NCBI RefSeq assembly: GCF_003387155.1
Contig: NZ_QUMT01000004.1
Location: 62,001-126,000 of the forward strand
DNA from: Roseateles depolymerans
Lineage (GTDB): Bacteria > Pseudomonadota > Gammaproteobacteria > Burkholderiales > Burkholderiaceae_C
Length of the DNA stretch: 64,000 nt
Direction of reading: 5' to 3'
Shown: positions 48,755 to 57,612 of the stretch, one piece after another
Numbering within the stretch: the stretch's first letter is position 1
How the letters are laid out: each line of letters opens with the position of its first letter
Notes under the pieces: model-generated
Told to the model about the DNA's origin: nothing
The model's input: the letters and a program-made list of their open reading frames with translations, nothing else
The model's database searches: none
Made by a program: the position numbers and the translations under genes

Positions 48755-50290
48755 TTGAACAAAATTCAAACCCCCGGAGTGCCGCATACCATCCTCGGCC
48801 AGCCGGATAGCCTGTTCGTCTTGTTCTTCACAGAAATGTGGGAACGGTTCTCCTATTACGGCATGCGTGCCCTGCTGGTCCTGTACCTCATCTCCGAGGC
48901 CTCCAAGGGCGGCTGGGGCTGGACCCGCGAATCGGCCACCAGCCTCTACGGCTGGTACACGATGCTGGTCTACCTGACCCCCATCCTGGGCGGCTATCTG
49001 GCGGACCGCCTGCTGGGCACCCGCCGGGCCGTGGTGCTGGGCGGTTTCATCATCGCCGCTGGCCACATTGCGCTGTTCTTCGACACCCGCGTGAGCTTCT
49101 TCCTGGGCCTGGGCCTGGTGATCATCGGCACCGGCCTGTTCAAGCCCAACATCTCGGCCATCGTCGGCCAGCTGTATGGCAAGGACAACGAAGGCGCACG
49201 GGACGGCGGCTACACCCTGTTCTACATGGGCGTGAATGCGGGCGCCTTCTTCGGCATTTCGCTGTGCGGCTACATCGGCGAGAAGATCTCCTGGCACTTT
49301 GGTTTCGGCCTGGCCGCGGTGTTCATGATCCTGGGCGCGCTGCAGTTCTACCTGGGCCAGGGCATCTTCGGCGACATCGGCGCTGCACCCGACAAGAAGC
49401 CGGCCCAGGCCGTGCAGGAAGCCGACGACACGCCGTCGAACGTCGTGCGTGACCGCCTGATCGCCATATGCGTGTTCTCGTTCTTCACCATCTTCTTCTG
49501 GTTCGCTTTCGAGCAGGCCGGCGGTTCGATGACCATCTTCGCGGCCGACTACACCGACCGCACCCTGGTGGGCACCAGCGGCACGATCTTCAAGATCGCC
49601 AACTCGCTGATGACGCTGATCCCGGTGGCCATCCTGAGTGCGCTGCTGATCCAGCTGATGCGTGGCACGGGCAAGCGCTACCTGAGCTCCAACCTGCTGC
49701 TGGTGCTGGCGCTGGGTCTGATCTGGGCGCTGGCGCTGTGGATGCTGGGCCGTGAGTTCGGCTTCGACCAGTCCGAGATTCCCGCCACCTGGTTCGGGGT
49801 GCTGAACTCCTTCTTCCTGGTGATCCTGGCGCCGATGTTCTCCAAGCTGTGGGCCCGTTACTGGAACCCGAGCGGTCCGGTGAAGTTCGGTCTGGGCCTG
49901 GTGCTGCTGGGGCTGGGCTTTGCGGCGCTGTCGTATGGCGCGTCGGGCATCCCCCAAGGCGCGAAGACGGCGCAGATCAGCATGGTCTACCTGACGCTGG
50001 CCTACCTGCTGCACACGATGGGTGAGCTGTGCCTGTCGCCGGTGGGTCTGTCCTACATCTCGAAGCTGGCGCCGGCCCGTCTGCTGGGCCTGATGTTCGG
50101 GGTCTGGTTCGTGAATGCGGCCATCGCCAACTTCCTGGCCGGCTTCACCGGCGGCTACATCGACAAGATCTCCGAGACCTACTCGATGTCGGTCTTCTTC
50201 CTGATCTTCACCGCCATCCCGATCGGTGCTGGCGTGCTGCTGATGCTGCTGAACCCCTGGATGAAGAAGCTGATGCACGGCGTGCGCTGA
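48755..50290 (+). CDS. POT-family peptide MFS transporter
   Basis: A 511-residue proton-coupled di/tripeptide transporter with about 12-14 helices. The POT signature LFFTEMWERFSYYGMRALLVLYL is followed by GGYLADRLLGTRRAVVLGG and GLFKPNISAIVGQLY, then FYMGVNAGAFFGISLCGYIGE. The ExxERFxYY motif for proton coupling is intact. The start is a TTG at 48755, eight bases after GGAG; no ATG in frame gives the same N-terminus. A terminator follows. Confidence 0.93.
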   Translation: MNKIQTPGVPHTILGQPDSLFVLFFTEMWERFSYYGMRALLVLYLISEASKGGWGWTRESATSLYGWYTMLVYLTPILGGYLADRLLGTRRAVVLGGFIIAAGHIALFFDTRVSFFLGLGLVIIGTGLFKPNISAIVGQLYGKDNEGARDGGYTLFYMGVNAGAFFGISLCGYIGEKISWHFGFGLAAVFMILGALQFYLGQGIFGDIGAAPDKKPAQAVQEADDTPSNVVRDRLIAICVFSFFTIFFWFAFEQAGGSMTIFAADYTDRTLVGTSGTIFKIANSLMTLIPVAILSALLIQLMRGTGKRYLSSNLLLVLALGLIWALALWMLGREFGFDQSEIPATWFGVLNSFFLVILAPMFSKLWARYWNPSGPVKFGLGLVLLGLGFAALSYGASGIPQGAKTAQISMVYLTLAYLLHTMGELCLSPVGLSYISKLAPARLLGLMFGVWFVNAAIANFLAGFTGGYIDKISETYSMSVFFLIFTAIPIGAGVLLMLLNPWMKKLMHGVR

Positions 50291-50642
50291 GCCCTCCGTC
50301 CCCTCCCTTCGCGTGCGGCATCTGCCGGCGCGGAGGCTCAAGAACCCGGCCGATGGCCGGGTTTTTCTTTTGTTTGCGCCTCAAGCTCTCGAACCGCGCG
50401 GTGCGGACGCGCATATCGGATGGTGTGGGAGGGTCGCAGCCTGTATGGCTGACTCCTATCCCGATCGGTCAGGGTCAAGCGTGGCAATCCCCCCAAGGGG
50501 CGTTGTCGCCTGGGAATGCCGGCGCGGAATGGCATGCATAGGCCATTTCTGAGCCCAGCACCGCTCCCTAGAGTTCGCGGCCAAGTGGCCCGCTGGCGCA
50601 ATGGCTGGCGGGCCGTGGGATCAACCCACCAGCACGCGAGCC
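50291..50642. other. Intergenic region between peptide transporter and CdiA-like remnant
   Basis: 352 bases that begin with the transporter terminator (50343-50370). The rest shows no gene; it may have been the promoter region of the two-partner secretion locus. Confidence 0.5.
50343..50370 (+). terminator. Rho-independent terminator of peptide transporter gene
   Basis: AACCCGGCC and GGCCGGGTT pair around GAT (50343-50363) and are followed by TTTCTTT. It lies 52 bp past the stop. Confidence 0.9.
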
Positions 50643-51500
50643 ATGAACCGACTTCATTTCCGGATTGTTTTCAACAAGCGGCGCGGCCAGTTCATGGCGG
50701 CGGCGGAGACGGTGCGGTCTCGAGGGAAGGCGCCCGGGGAGAGCGGGGCGGTGGCGGCCGTGGCACGCGTGGCGCCGCAGGGCGCTCGTTGTGAGGCGGC
50801 TGTTGGTGGCGGTGGGCCGCCTGGTCCAGGGCTGAGGCTTTCGGTGACCGCCCTGGCGGTCGGTGGGGCGCTGGGAATGGCGCTCTTCGTGGCCGAACCG
50901 TTGGCGGCGCGCGCGGAGCCGTCGATGGCGACCCAGTCGCCTGGCAGCGGGCGCGGGGGAGCTCGGGGCGATGAAGCGTCGCAAGCGCGAGCCCGGGTCG
51001 AGCAGGCCATGAAGCAACTGCAGGCACGGTTGGGCGCAGTGCGGGACGGGGCGCGTAACGCGGCGGGGAACGTGGCAGCGTCCGCGGACTCTCGGGTGAT
51101 TGCGGATCCCTCTGCCCCCGGATCTCAGCGGCCCACGGTGTTGACCGCACCGAATGGCACGACGCTGGTGAACATCCAGACCCCCAGCGTAGCGGGTGTG
51201 TCCCGCAACACCTACAGCCAGTTCGATGTCGGCGCGACAGGCGTCATTCTCAACAACTCACGGACGGACACGAGCACTCAGTTGGGAGGCTGGGTGCAGG
51301 GCAATCCTTGGCTGGGCAGAGGCGAGGCGCAGGTCATCCTCAACGAGGTCAACAGCAGCGCGCCCAGCCAGCCCCATGGCTACGTGGAGGTGGCGGGGCG
51401 CCGTGCAGAGGTGGTCATTGCGAACCCGAGTGGCATCCAGGTGGACGGCGGTGGGTTCATCAATGCAAGCAGCGCGACGCTGACGACGGGGACGCCTTGA
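50643..51500 (+). pseudogene. Truncated CdiA/filamentous haemagglutinin-like exoprotein (TPS head only)
   Basis: A 285-residue remnant of a two-partner secretion exoprotein. It starts with an ESPR-type extended signal (MNRLHFRIVFNKRRGQFMAAAE) and a second hydrophobic segment, then the TPS domain: NTYSQFDVGATGVILNNSRT, GEAQVILNEVNSS, GYVEVAGRRAEVVIANPSGIQVDGGGFINASSATLTTGTP, where it stops. Functional TpsA/CdiA proteins continue for thousands of residues. The frame ends exactly where the TPS domain should continue, and the next bases read as the tail of another gene in a different frame, so a large deletion is the simple reading. No CdiB transporter gene is in the window. Confidence 0.85.
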
Positions 51501-51501
51501 C

Positions 51502-51543
51502 CTCAGCAAGGTTCCGCACGGACATAAATTAAAGGTGAAATAA
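51502..51543 (+). pseudogene. 3' remnant of a lost CdiA-CT toxin
   Basis: In frame 1, different from the CdiA-like head, this reads LSKVPHGHKLKVK followed by a TAA at 51541-51543 whose last A is the first base of the immunity gene ATG (TAATG). Toxin and immunity genes of CDI systems are arranged just so. With only 13 codons left, the toxin family cannot be named. This is inference from position and frame. Confidence 0.5.
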
Positions 51544-51944
51544 TGAACTGGACTAAACTGTTGGATTATGAGTCAGAAAACCTTTTTGCCGGAACCGTTA
51601 TTCGCGTCCCGACCATGCGGCACAGCGGAAATTGGTACTACGATTCGGTTGTGGATTTTTTGGTATTCGATGCTATTTCATATGAAGAGGGTTGTGGTCT
51701 CGGTTTGATTGTGATGTCGGGCCCAAAGGCGGGAAAGATAAACACGATACTGCCAGGCGTTTCATTGGCGAAAGGTGCGCAGGCAATTAGCAAGTCATGG
51801 CTGGTTAAGAATTGGAATGAATATTTTTATTCGGATGGAACTCCGGATCAGGCATGGGTGTCTATCGTGGAGTCGATAAATTCGTTGCCGGATGGGACAG
51901 TTTGGGAAATACCGGAAACTGAAAATGATGACTTTTCGCTCTGA
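51543..51944 (+). CDS. Imm45-like CDI immunity protein (orphan)
   Basis: A 133-residue acidic soluble protein. The features FAGTVIRVPTM, DSVVDFLVFDAISYEEGCGLGLIVMSGPKAGKINTILPG and SWLVKNWNEYFY fit my recollection of the Imm45 family of polymorphic-toxin immunity proteins. It is visibly AT-richer than its neighbours, as is usual for imported toxin/immunity pairs. Its start overlaps the stop of the toxin remnant. It may still protect the cell against sister cells that have the full system. Family assignment needs a profile search. Confidence 0.7.
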   Translation: MNWTKLLDYESENLFAGTVIRVPTMRHSGNWYYDSVVDFLVFDAISYEEGCGLGLIVMSGPKAGKINTILPGVSLAKGAQAISKSWLVKNWNEYFYSDGTPDQAWVSIVESINSLPDGTVWEIPETENDDFSL

Positions 51945-52179
51945 ATTAAAGCGCGCAGGGTTCGGCCGACTCAAAGTCGAAGTGCAACACAGCCAGTTCA
52001 AGGCCTCATCGGCGAAGGCCGTCCATGCGCTCATTCACGGGCGGCCCGAGGCAGACACGGTCGAACGTCCGGACATCGCATCGCATGACGCGGCCGTGCC
52101 GCAGGTCCCAGTGAAGGTGCAAGCTCCATCCGTCTCGGACTTCCTCGCGAAACAAACGACAGCCGGCAAGAACCCCTGA
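51925..52179 (+). CDS. Hypothetical small protein overlapping the immunity gene
   Basis: An 84-residue frame from ATG 51925 (or 51928) that overlaps the end of the immunity gene by 20 bases. It encodes MMTFRSELKRAGFGRLKVEV and then a basic/His-containing stretch and a Pro/Val-rich tail. Base composition moves back to the host average within it. I do not recognise it; it could be a small gene of the CDI cluster or a remnant. Confidence 0.45.
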   Translation: MMTFRSELKRAGFGRLKVEVQHSQFKASSAKAVHALIHGRPEADTVERPDIASHDAAVPQVPVKVQAPSVSDFLAKQTTAGKNP

Positions 52180-52207
52180 CGAAGATCCCTTCGTAGCGGT
52201 CCAGTCC

Positions 52208-53758
52208 TCAAGCAGTCAGCCGAAACCTCCCCACCACCTGCGCCAGCCGCGCGGCCTGGTCCTTGAGCGACTCCGCCGCGGCCGCCGACTCTTCCACCAG
52301 CGCCGCGTTCTGCTGCGTCATGCCGTCCAACTGCGTCACCGCGGCATTCACCTCCGTCAGGCTCTGCGTCTGGTTGCCCACCGTGCCGGCAATCTCCCCG
52401 ATCAGGCTGGACACTCGGTCCACCGCCTGAACCAGTTGCGCCATCGTGGCACCGGTGCTGCCGACGATGCGGCTGCCGCTTTCCACCTGCTCCACCGACG
52501 TGGTGATCAGCGCCTTGATCTCCCGCGCGGCCTGCGCACTGCGCTGCGCCAGCGTCCGCACCTCTGCCGCCACCACCGCAAAGCCCCGGCCTTGCTCACC
52601 GGCGCGAGCCGCTTCCACCGCGGCATTGAGCGCCAGGATGTTGGTCTGGAAGGCAATGCCGTCGATCACCCCAATGATGTCGGCGATGCGCCGCGACGAC
52701 TGCTGGATGCCATCCATCGTCTGCACCACCTGCCCCACCATCTGCCCGCCCTGCTGGGCGACGCTGGCCGCCTCCGTCGCCAGCGAGCTGGCCTGCTGCG
52801 CCGAGGACACACTCTGCCGCGCCGCGTCCGTCAGCTGATGCATCGCGGCGGAGGTCTGCTCCAGGTTCGACGCCGTCTGCTCGGTGCGGGCCGACAGATC
52901 GGTGCTGCCCACTGCTACTTCGCGGCTGGCCTCGGCGATCTGGTCGGCGCTGTCCCGCACCGCCGACACCGACAGATGCAGCGCTTCCCGCATCCGGCCC
53001 AGCGACCGCAACAGATCCCCCAGCTCATCGCTGCGCGTGCTGACCGCCACGCCGGTCAGGTCCCCGTCGGCGATACGGTCGGCCGTATGCGAGGCCTCGC
53101 GCAGCGGATGCGTCAGGGATCGCGTCAACAGCCAGCCGATCACGGCGCCCAGACCGACCGCCACCGCCACCATGATCCAGATGGCCCACAACACCGATCG
53201 ATAGCTGGCCTTGGCGTTTTCGTGCGCTTCCTGCGCGCCCAAGCCGTTGACCTTCACCAACTGGTTCAAGGTCTCGGTCGTCGGCCGGAACGCGGCCCGG
53301 GATTCACTGCGTTGCAGCGTCATGGCCTGATCCCGCTCGCCGGCGGCCATCAGCGCCACCAGCCGTTTCTGCACCTCCCGGTAGCGCTGGATCTGCTGCT
53401 GCAAGGTGTCGAACAAGCGCCGTTCCTCCGGGCTGCTGACGTTGGCGTCGTAGCGCTTGAGCAGGTCCGGCAGACGGGCCCATTGCGTGTCCAGGCGGGC
53501 GGATTCGTCCTTCAGCGCCTTGGCATCGCCGCCCAGCAGCATCTGCAGCTCGGCCCGTCGCATCTGGTTGAGCGACTCATTGATGTCGCCCAGCTGCTGG
53601 GTGCTGGGCAGCCAGTTGGTGGCCAGGTCCTCGACCTTGTCCTGCACCGTCCCCACCCGGCTCACGGAGAACACCCCCATGGCCAGCATCAGCAGCAGCA
53701 GGAGCGCAAATCCCAGCCCCAGCCGCACACCCACCCGCAAGTCCGACAGCATTCGCAT
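52208..53758 (-). CDS. Methyl-accepting chemotaxis protein
   Basis: A 516-residue chemoreceptor. First helix after [14 protein letters not shown], periplasmic four-helix-bundle domain (about 35-190), second helix ([23 protein letters not shown]), HAMP, and the signalling hairpin with the highly conserved [43 protein letters not shown]. There is no C-terminal CheR-tethering pentapeptide. I chose ATG 53758, which gives a normal N-terminus; the frame extends to 54004. Ligand unknown. Confidence 0.95.
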   Translation of the reverse strand: MRMLSDLRVGVRLGLGFALLLLLMLAMGVFSVSRVGTVQDKVEDLATNWLPSTQQLGDINESLNQMRRAELQMLLGGDAKALKDESARLDTQWARLPDLLKRYDANVSSPEERRLFDTLQQQIQRYREVQKRLVALMAAGERDQAMTLQRSESRAAFRPTTETLNQLVKVNGLGAQEAHENAKASYRSVLWAIWIMVAVAVGLGAVIGWLLTRSLTHPLREASHTADRIADGDLTGVAVSTRSDELGDLLRSLGRMREALHLSVSAVRDSADQIAEASREVAVGSTDLSARTEQTASNLEQTSAAMHQLTDAARQSVSSAQQASSLATEAASVAQQGGQMVGQVVQTMDGIQQSSRRIADIIGVIDGIAFQTNILALNAAVEAARAGEQGRGFAVVAAEVRTLAQRSAQAAREIKALITTSVEQVESGSRIVGSTGATMAQLVQAVDRVSSLIGEIAGTVGNQTQSLTEVNAAVTQLDGMTQQNAALVEESAAAAESLKDQAARLAQVVGRFRLTA

Positions 53759-54002
53759 CTTGACCCTCCCGAGTTGTGGGCAAAACCTACCACAGCGGCG
53801 TGCGATTGGCATCCACAACCCACCCGGCAAGAGCCGCGACAATGCACCAGCGCAGGGCAAACGCCGTCGCGCAGACCCCTTGACGGCAGATGTACGCTGA
53901 GAAGAGTTAAATTGACAGGTTTTCCGGCATTGAAGGGCTGGAGCGTTGGTCAAAGCAGGTGGGTCCTGCCACGACCGCGACCTCTGTGAACAGGTTAGAA
54001 CC

Positions 54003-54632
54003 ATGGCTGTAGTGAATCACTGTGAAAAGATCCCCTTGGGCGCCCAGGGCGCGCAGGAGTGGGAAGTGGTGCAGCTACCGTCCCCCATGGGTGACTTCCA
54101 GGCCCGGGCCTTCCGGAGCCCGTCCACCGGGTCGGAGCACCTGGTGCTGTCGGTGGGGCCGCTCAAGGCCCGCGGCGGCCTGCTGCGCCTGCACAGCGAA
54201 TGCCTCACCGGCGACGTGTTCCAGTCCCTGCGCTGCGACTGCGGCCCGCAGCTGCATGCGGCCCTGGACCTGATCTCCAAGGAAGAAGGCGGCGTGATCA
54301 TCTACATGCGCGGCCATGAAGGTCGCGGCATCGGCCTGGTGGAGAAGCTGCGCGCCTATGCGCTGCAGGAAGCCGGCGTGGACACCATCGACGCCAACCT
54401 GCAACTGGGTCATGCCGAGGACGCCCGCGACTATGCCGACGCCATCGACATCCTCTGCATGCTGGGCATCAGCAGCGTCCGGCTGATCACCAACAATCCG
54501 CAGAAGGTGGATGCGCTGGTCAAGGGCGGCATCGAGGTGGAAGCGCTGGTGCCCATCCGCATCGCCGCCAATCCGCACAACGAGCGGTATCTCGAGACCA
54601 AGCGCAAGCGCATGGGTCACTACCTGGAGTGA
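54003..54632 (+). CDS. ribA: GTP cyclohydrolase II
   Basis: A 209-residue Zn enzyme that opens the GTP ring at the first step of riboflavin synthesis. The zinc ligands are in [23 protein letters not shown], and the GTP/active site segment [23 protein letters not shown] follows. Start ATG 54003 (MAVVNHC) matches the family. It is divergent from the chemoreceptor and stands alone. Confidence 0.96.
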   Translation: MAVVNHCEKIPLGAQGAQEWEVVQLPSPMGDFQARAFRSPSTGSEHLVLSVGPLKARGGLLRLHSECLTGDVFQSLRCDCGPQLHAALDLISKEEGGVIIYMRGHEGRGIGLVEKLRAYALQEAGVDTIDANLQLGHAEDARDYADAIDILCMLGISSVRLITNNPQKVDALVKGGIEVEALVPIRIAANPHNERYLETKRKRMGHYLE

Positions 54633-54689
54633 GGGCCCCCCGGTGGCGCCCGCGCCACATCCGGCAGCGTCCTGGGTCGATATGATCGC

Positions 54690-54920
54690 GGCCGTTGGTG
54701 CTCGCGTCCGGCCGTCCGGTCGGCGCAGTTCAACGGGAATCAGGAAGGGCCCCGGGACGCCTGCGCGTCGGCCCCAACCTGAGCTGCCCCCGCAACGGTA
54801 AGCAGACCGCGCAACCCGGGCCACCCTGGTTGTTGCGCCGCCGTCATCCATGGCCACTGGAGCCCTGCTCTGGGAAGGCCGCGACGGCGTCAGGTCCGCC
54901 AGCCCGGATACCGGCCAACA
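54690..54920 (+). promoter_or_regulatory. Cobalamin riboswitch
   Basis: The ordered motifs are GTTGGTG (54694-54700), CAACGGGAATCAGG, CTGCCCCCGCAACGGTAAGCAG near 54784, the B12 box GCCACTGG (54853-54860), GGGAAGGC (54872-54879) and AGCCCGGATACCGGCC (54901-54916). This is a complete cobalamin aptamer. It lies 92 bp upstream of the BtuB-like gene, whose expression should be switched off by B12. Confidence 0.93.
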
Positions 54921-55011
54921 GGAGGCCCTGACGCATCCCAGGCGCAGGGCCATGTTCGCATTCGGCCGCGGGGAAGCGGCCACCGTGCGCCTTGCTGTAC
55001 TCCTTCGCTGC

Positions 55012-56937
55012 ATGACTCATCCCACCCTGCGCGCGCTGCCGCGTGCCCTTGCCTCGTCCCTGCTGGTCTCGGCCGCCTTGCCACTGGCCGTGCCGGTCGC
55101 TTTCCAGGCCCTGGCCCAGACGGCCGGAGCCTCCGCGGCCAATGCGCTGGCCCCCGTTGTCGTGGTGGGCACCCGTGAAGCCCAGCCGCTGAAGGACAGC
55201 GTGGCCGACGTCGTGCTGATCGATGCGCAGACCCTGCGCGATGGCGGCTTTGATTCGGTCGAGGAGGCGCTGCGTCGCCAGGCCGGCCTGCAGATCACCC
55301 GCAACGGCGGTCCCGGCCAGACCACCGGTTATCAGCTGCGGGGCACGGGCACCAGCAGCACGGTGGTGATGATCGACGGCGTGCGCGTCGGCTCGGCCAC
55401 CCTGGGCCAGGCCGCCTTCGAATCGATGAGCCTGAGCGAGATCGACCACATCGAGGTGCTGCGCGGTCCGGCCTCCGGCCTGTACGGGGCGGATGCCGTC
55501 GGCGGTGTCATCCAGATCTTCACCCGCAAGGGACAGGGGCCGCTGAACCTGACGGGCCATGTGGCCGTGGGTGACTACCGCTCGAGCGAGGCCGACCTGG
55601 CCGTCACCGGCGCCCAGGGCGGCTTCGACTATGCCGCCAGCCTCAGCCATGACCGCTCCCGCGGCGTCTCGGCGGTACGCCCCGGTGACGCGAACGGCAC
55701 CTACAACCCGGACGACGACGGCTTCCGACGCACCGTGGCCAGCGCCCGCCTGGGCTTTACCCCGGCCGCGGGCCACCGCATCGGCGTGAGCGCCACCCAG
55801 AGCCGTCTGAACGCCCAGTACGACGGCGCGCAGTACGCCGCGCCGGACTTCCTGCCGGACAGCACGCCGGACTTCCGCAACCATCTGGTCACCCGCCAGG
55901 TCGCGGCCGACTACCGCGGCGTCATCAGCCCGTTGTGGACCACGACCGTGCAACTGGCCCGCAACACCGACGACCTGCGCAGCGGCGCCACCGAGCTGGC
56001 CCGCTTCGAGACCGACCGCAACCAGTTGACCTGGCAGAACGCGCTGCGACTGAGCGAAGGCCAGCAGGTGGTGCTGGGGTATGAACGCGTGGCCGAGACG
56101 GTGGAAGGCGACGTCTATGCAGACGCTCCCAAGCGCACCAACAACGGTTACTTCGCCGGCTACACCGGGGCCTTCGGTCCGGCGTCGCTGGAAGCCAGCC
56201 TGCGCAGCGACCACAATTCCGCTTACGGCACACACACCACCGGTGGTCTGGGCGCCAGCTACGCGCTGACCTCCACCCTCAGGCTGCGCGCGCTGGCCGG
56301 CACCAGCTTCCGCGCCCCCACTTTCAACGACCTCTACTACCCGGATTACGGCGTGGCCACGCTGCGGCCGGAACAGGGCCGCAGCATCGAACTGGGTGTG
56401 AACTGGACCTCCGGCGTGAGCAGCGCCTCGGCGACGGTCTACCGCAACAAGGTACGCAACCTGATCGGCAACGACCCGAACGCCTCCGGCACCTCTTGCC
56501 CGCCGGGTTACTTCTTCGGCTGCGCGAGCAATGTGTCCCGCGCGCTGATCAAGGGCGTGAGCTTGCTGGGTGCGCATCGCATCGGCGATCTGAGCCTGCA
56601 GGCCACGGTCGACTTCCTCGATGCCCGCGACCAGCTCACCGGCGCCCGCCTGCCGCGTCGCGCCGCGCATCAGGAAAGCGTCTCGGTGGACTACAACCCG
56701 GGCGTGTGGAGCATCGGCGCCACGCTGACCGATGTGGGCGCGCGTCCCGACCTGGTGCAGCCGCTGGGCGACTATGCCCTGCTGGACCTCCGTGCCACCT
56801 GGCGCTTCCTGCCGCAGTGGCGCCTGGAGACACGTCTGCTCAACGCCACCGACCGTGATGTGCAGCCGGTGCGGGACTACCAGGGCCTGGGCCGCCAGAT
56901 CTGGGTGGGCCTTCGCTACGACATGAAGGGCTTCTGA
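55012..56937 (+). CDS. btuB: TonB-dependent vitamin B12 receptor BtuB
   Basis: A 641-residue outer-membrane receptor. Signal peptide ends near FQALAQTAG, a TonB box is at PVVVVGTRE, then the plug (LRRQAGLQITRNGGPGQTTGYQLRGTGTSSTVVMIDGVRVGS, IEVLRGPASGLYGADAVGGVI) and a 22-strand barrel ending with GLRYDMKGF. Start ATG 55012 (MTHPTLRAL) was chosen because earlier ATGs fall inside the riboswitch. The cobalamin riboswitch fixes the substrate class as B12 or cobinamide with good confidence. Confidence 0.95.
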   Translation: MTHPTLRALPRALASSLLVSAALPLAVPVAFQALAQTAGASAANALAPVVVVGTREAQPLKDSVADVVLIDAQTLRDGGFDSVEEALRRQAGLQITRNGGPGQTTGYQLRGTGTSSTVVMIDGVRVGSATLGQAAFESMSLSEIDHIEVLRGPASGLYGADAVGGVIQIFTRKGQGPLNLTGHVAVGDYRSSEADLAVTGAQGGFDYAASLSHDRSRGVSAVRPGDANGTYNPDDDGFRRTVASARLGFTPAAGHRIGVSATQSRLNAQYDGAQYAAPDFLPDSTPDFRNHLVTRQVAADYRGVISPLWTTTVQLARNTDDLRSGATELARFETDRNQLTWQNALRLSEGQQVVLGYERVAETVEGDVYADAPKRTNNGYFAGYTGAFGPASLEASLRSDHNSAYGTHTTGGLGASYALTSTLRLRALAGTSFRAPTFNDLYYPDYGVATLRPEQGRSIELGVNWTSGVSSASATVYRNKVRNLIGNDPNASGTSCPPGYFFGCASNVSRALIKGVSLLGAHRIGDLSLQATVDFLDARDQLTGARLPRRAAHQESVSVDYNPGVWSIGATLTDVGARPDLVQPLGDYALLDLRATWRFLPQWRLETRLLNATDRDVQPVRDYQGLGRQIWVGLRYDMKGF

Positions 56938-56967
56938 GGTCTGGGCCGGGCCGGGTCAGGGTCCGGC

Positions 56968-57612
56968 TCAGGATCCCGACGAGGGGCCGCGACTGGCCAG
57001 CAGCGCCGCCTCGACCCGGCTGCGCACCTGCAGCTTCTGCAGGATGTTGGTGACGTAATGCTTGATGGTCTTCTCGGCCAAATGCAGCTCGTCCCCGATC
57101 TCCCGGTTGGTGCGGCCCAGCCCGATCAGCGAGAGGATGGTGCGCTCGCGGTCGGTGAGCTCCTGCAGCGGGTCCGGCGCCTTGCGCTGGGTGAGTGACA
57201 CCAGCATCTCGGCCGCGATGGACGGCGAGACATAGACCTCCCCGTCCACCGCCGCCCGCAGTACCTGCGCCAGCTCGCGGGCGGACACCCCCTTGAGCAC
57301 ATAGCCGCGGGCACCGGCCTTGAGGGCGGCCAGCAGCTTGTCCTTGTCCTCGGACGAGGTCAGCATCACGATCACCGTGGCCGGGCAGGCCATGGCGATG
57401 CGCTCGGCCGTCACGATGCCATTCCAGCCCGGCATGCTGATGTCCAGCAGCACGACGGTCGGCAGCAGGGCCTGGGCCAGCATCAGCGCTTCCTCGCCGC
57501 TGGCGGTCTCCCCGACCACGCGAAAACCCGGCTCCTGGCCCAGCGAATGCACCACGCCCTGGCGGAACATCGGATGGTCATCGACCACCAGCACCTCGAT
57601 CACTTCATTCAT
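56968..57612 (-). CDS. NarL/FixJ-family response regulator
   Basis: A 214-residue regulator. Receiver domain with D11-D12, phospho-acceptor D57 (VVLLDISMPGWNG) and Lys in ARGYVLKGVS; C-terminal LuxR-type helix-turn-helix LTDRERTILSLIGLGRTNREIGDELHLAEKTIKHYV. The start overlaps the kinase gene stop by four bases. Confidence 0.96.
   Translation of the reverse strand: MNEVIEVLVVDDHPMFRQGVVHSLGQEPGFRVVGETASGEEALMLAQALLPTVVLLDISMPGWNGIVTAERIAMACPATVIVMLTSSEDKDKLLAALKAGARGYVLKGVSARELAQVLRAAVDGEVYVSPSIAAEMLVSLTQRKAPDPLQELTDRERTILSLIGLGRTNREIGDELHLAEKTIKHYVTNILQKLQVRSRVEAALLASRGPSSGS

Noticed and set aside
50566-50642. Possible tRNA-like segment before the CdiA-like remnant
   Set aside because: I could not form a cloverleaf and the T-loop consensus is absent.
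54844-56670. Long minus-strand frame opposite btuB
   Set aside because: BtuB has full-length motifs and a cobalamin riboswitch; the antisense frame has no motif.
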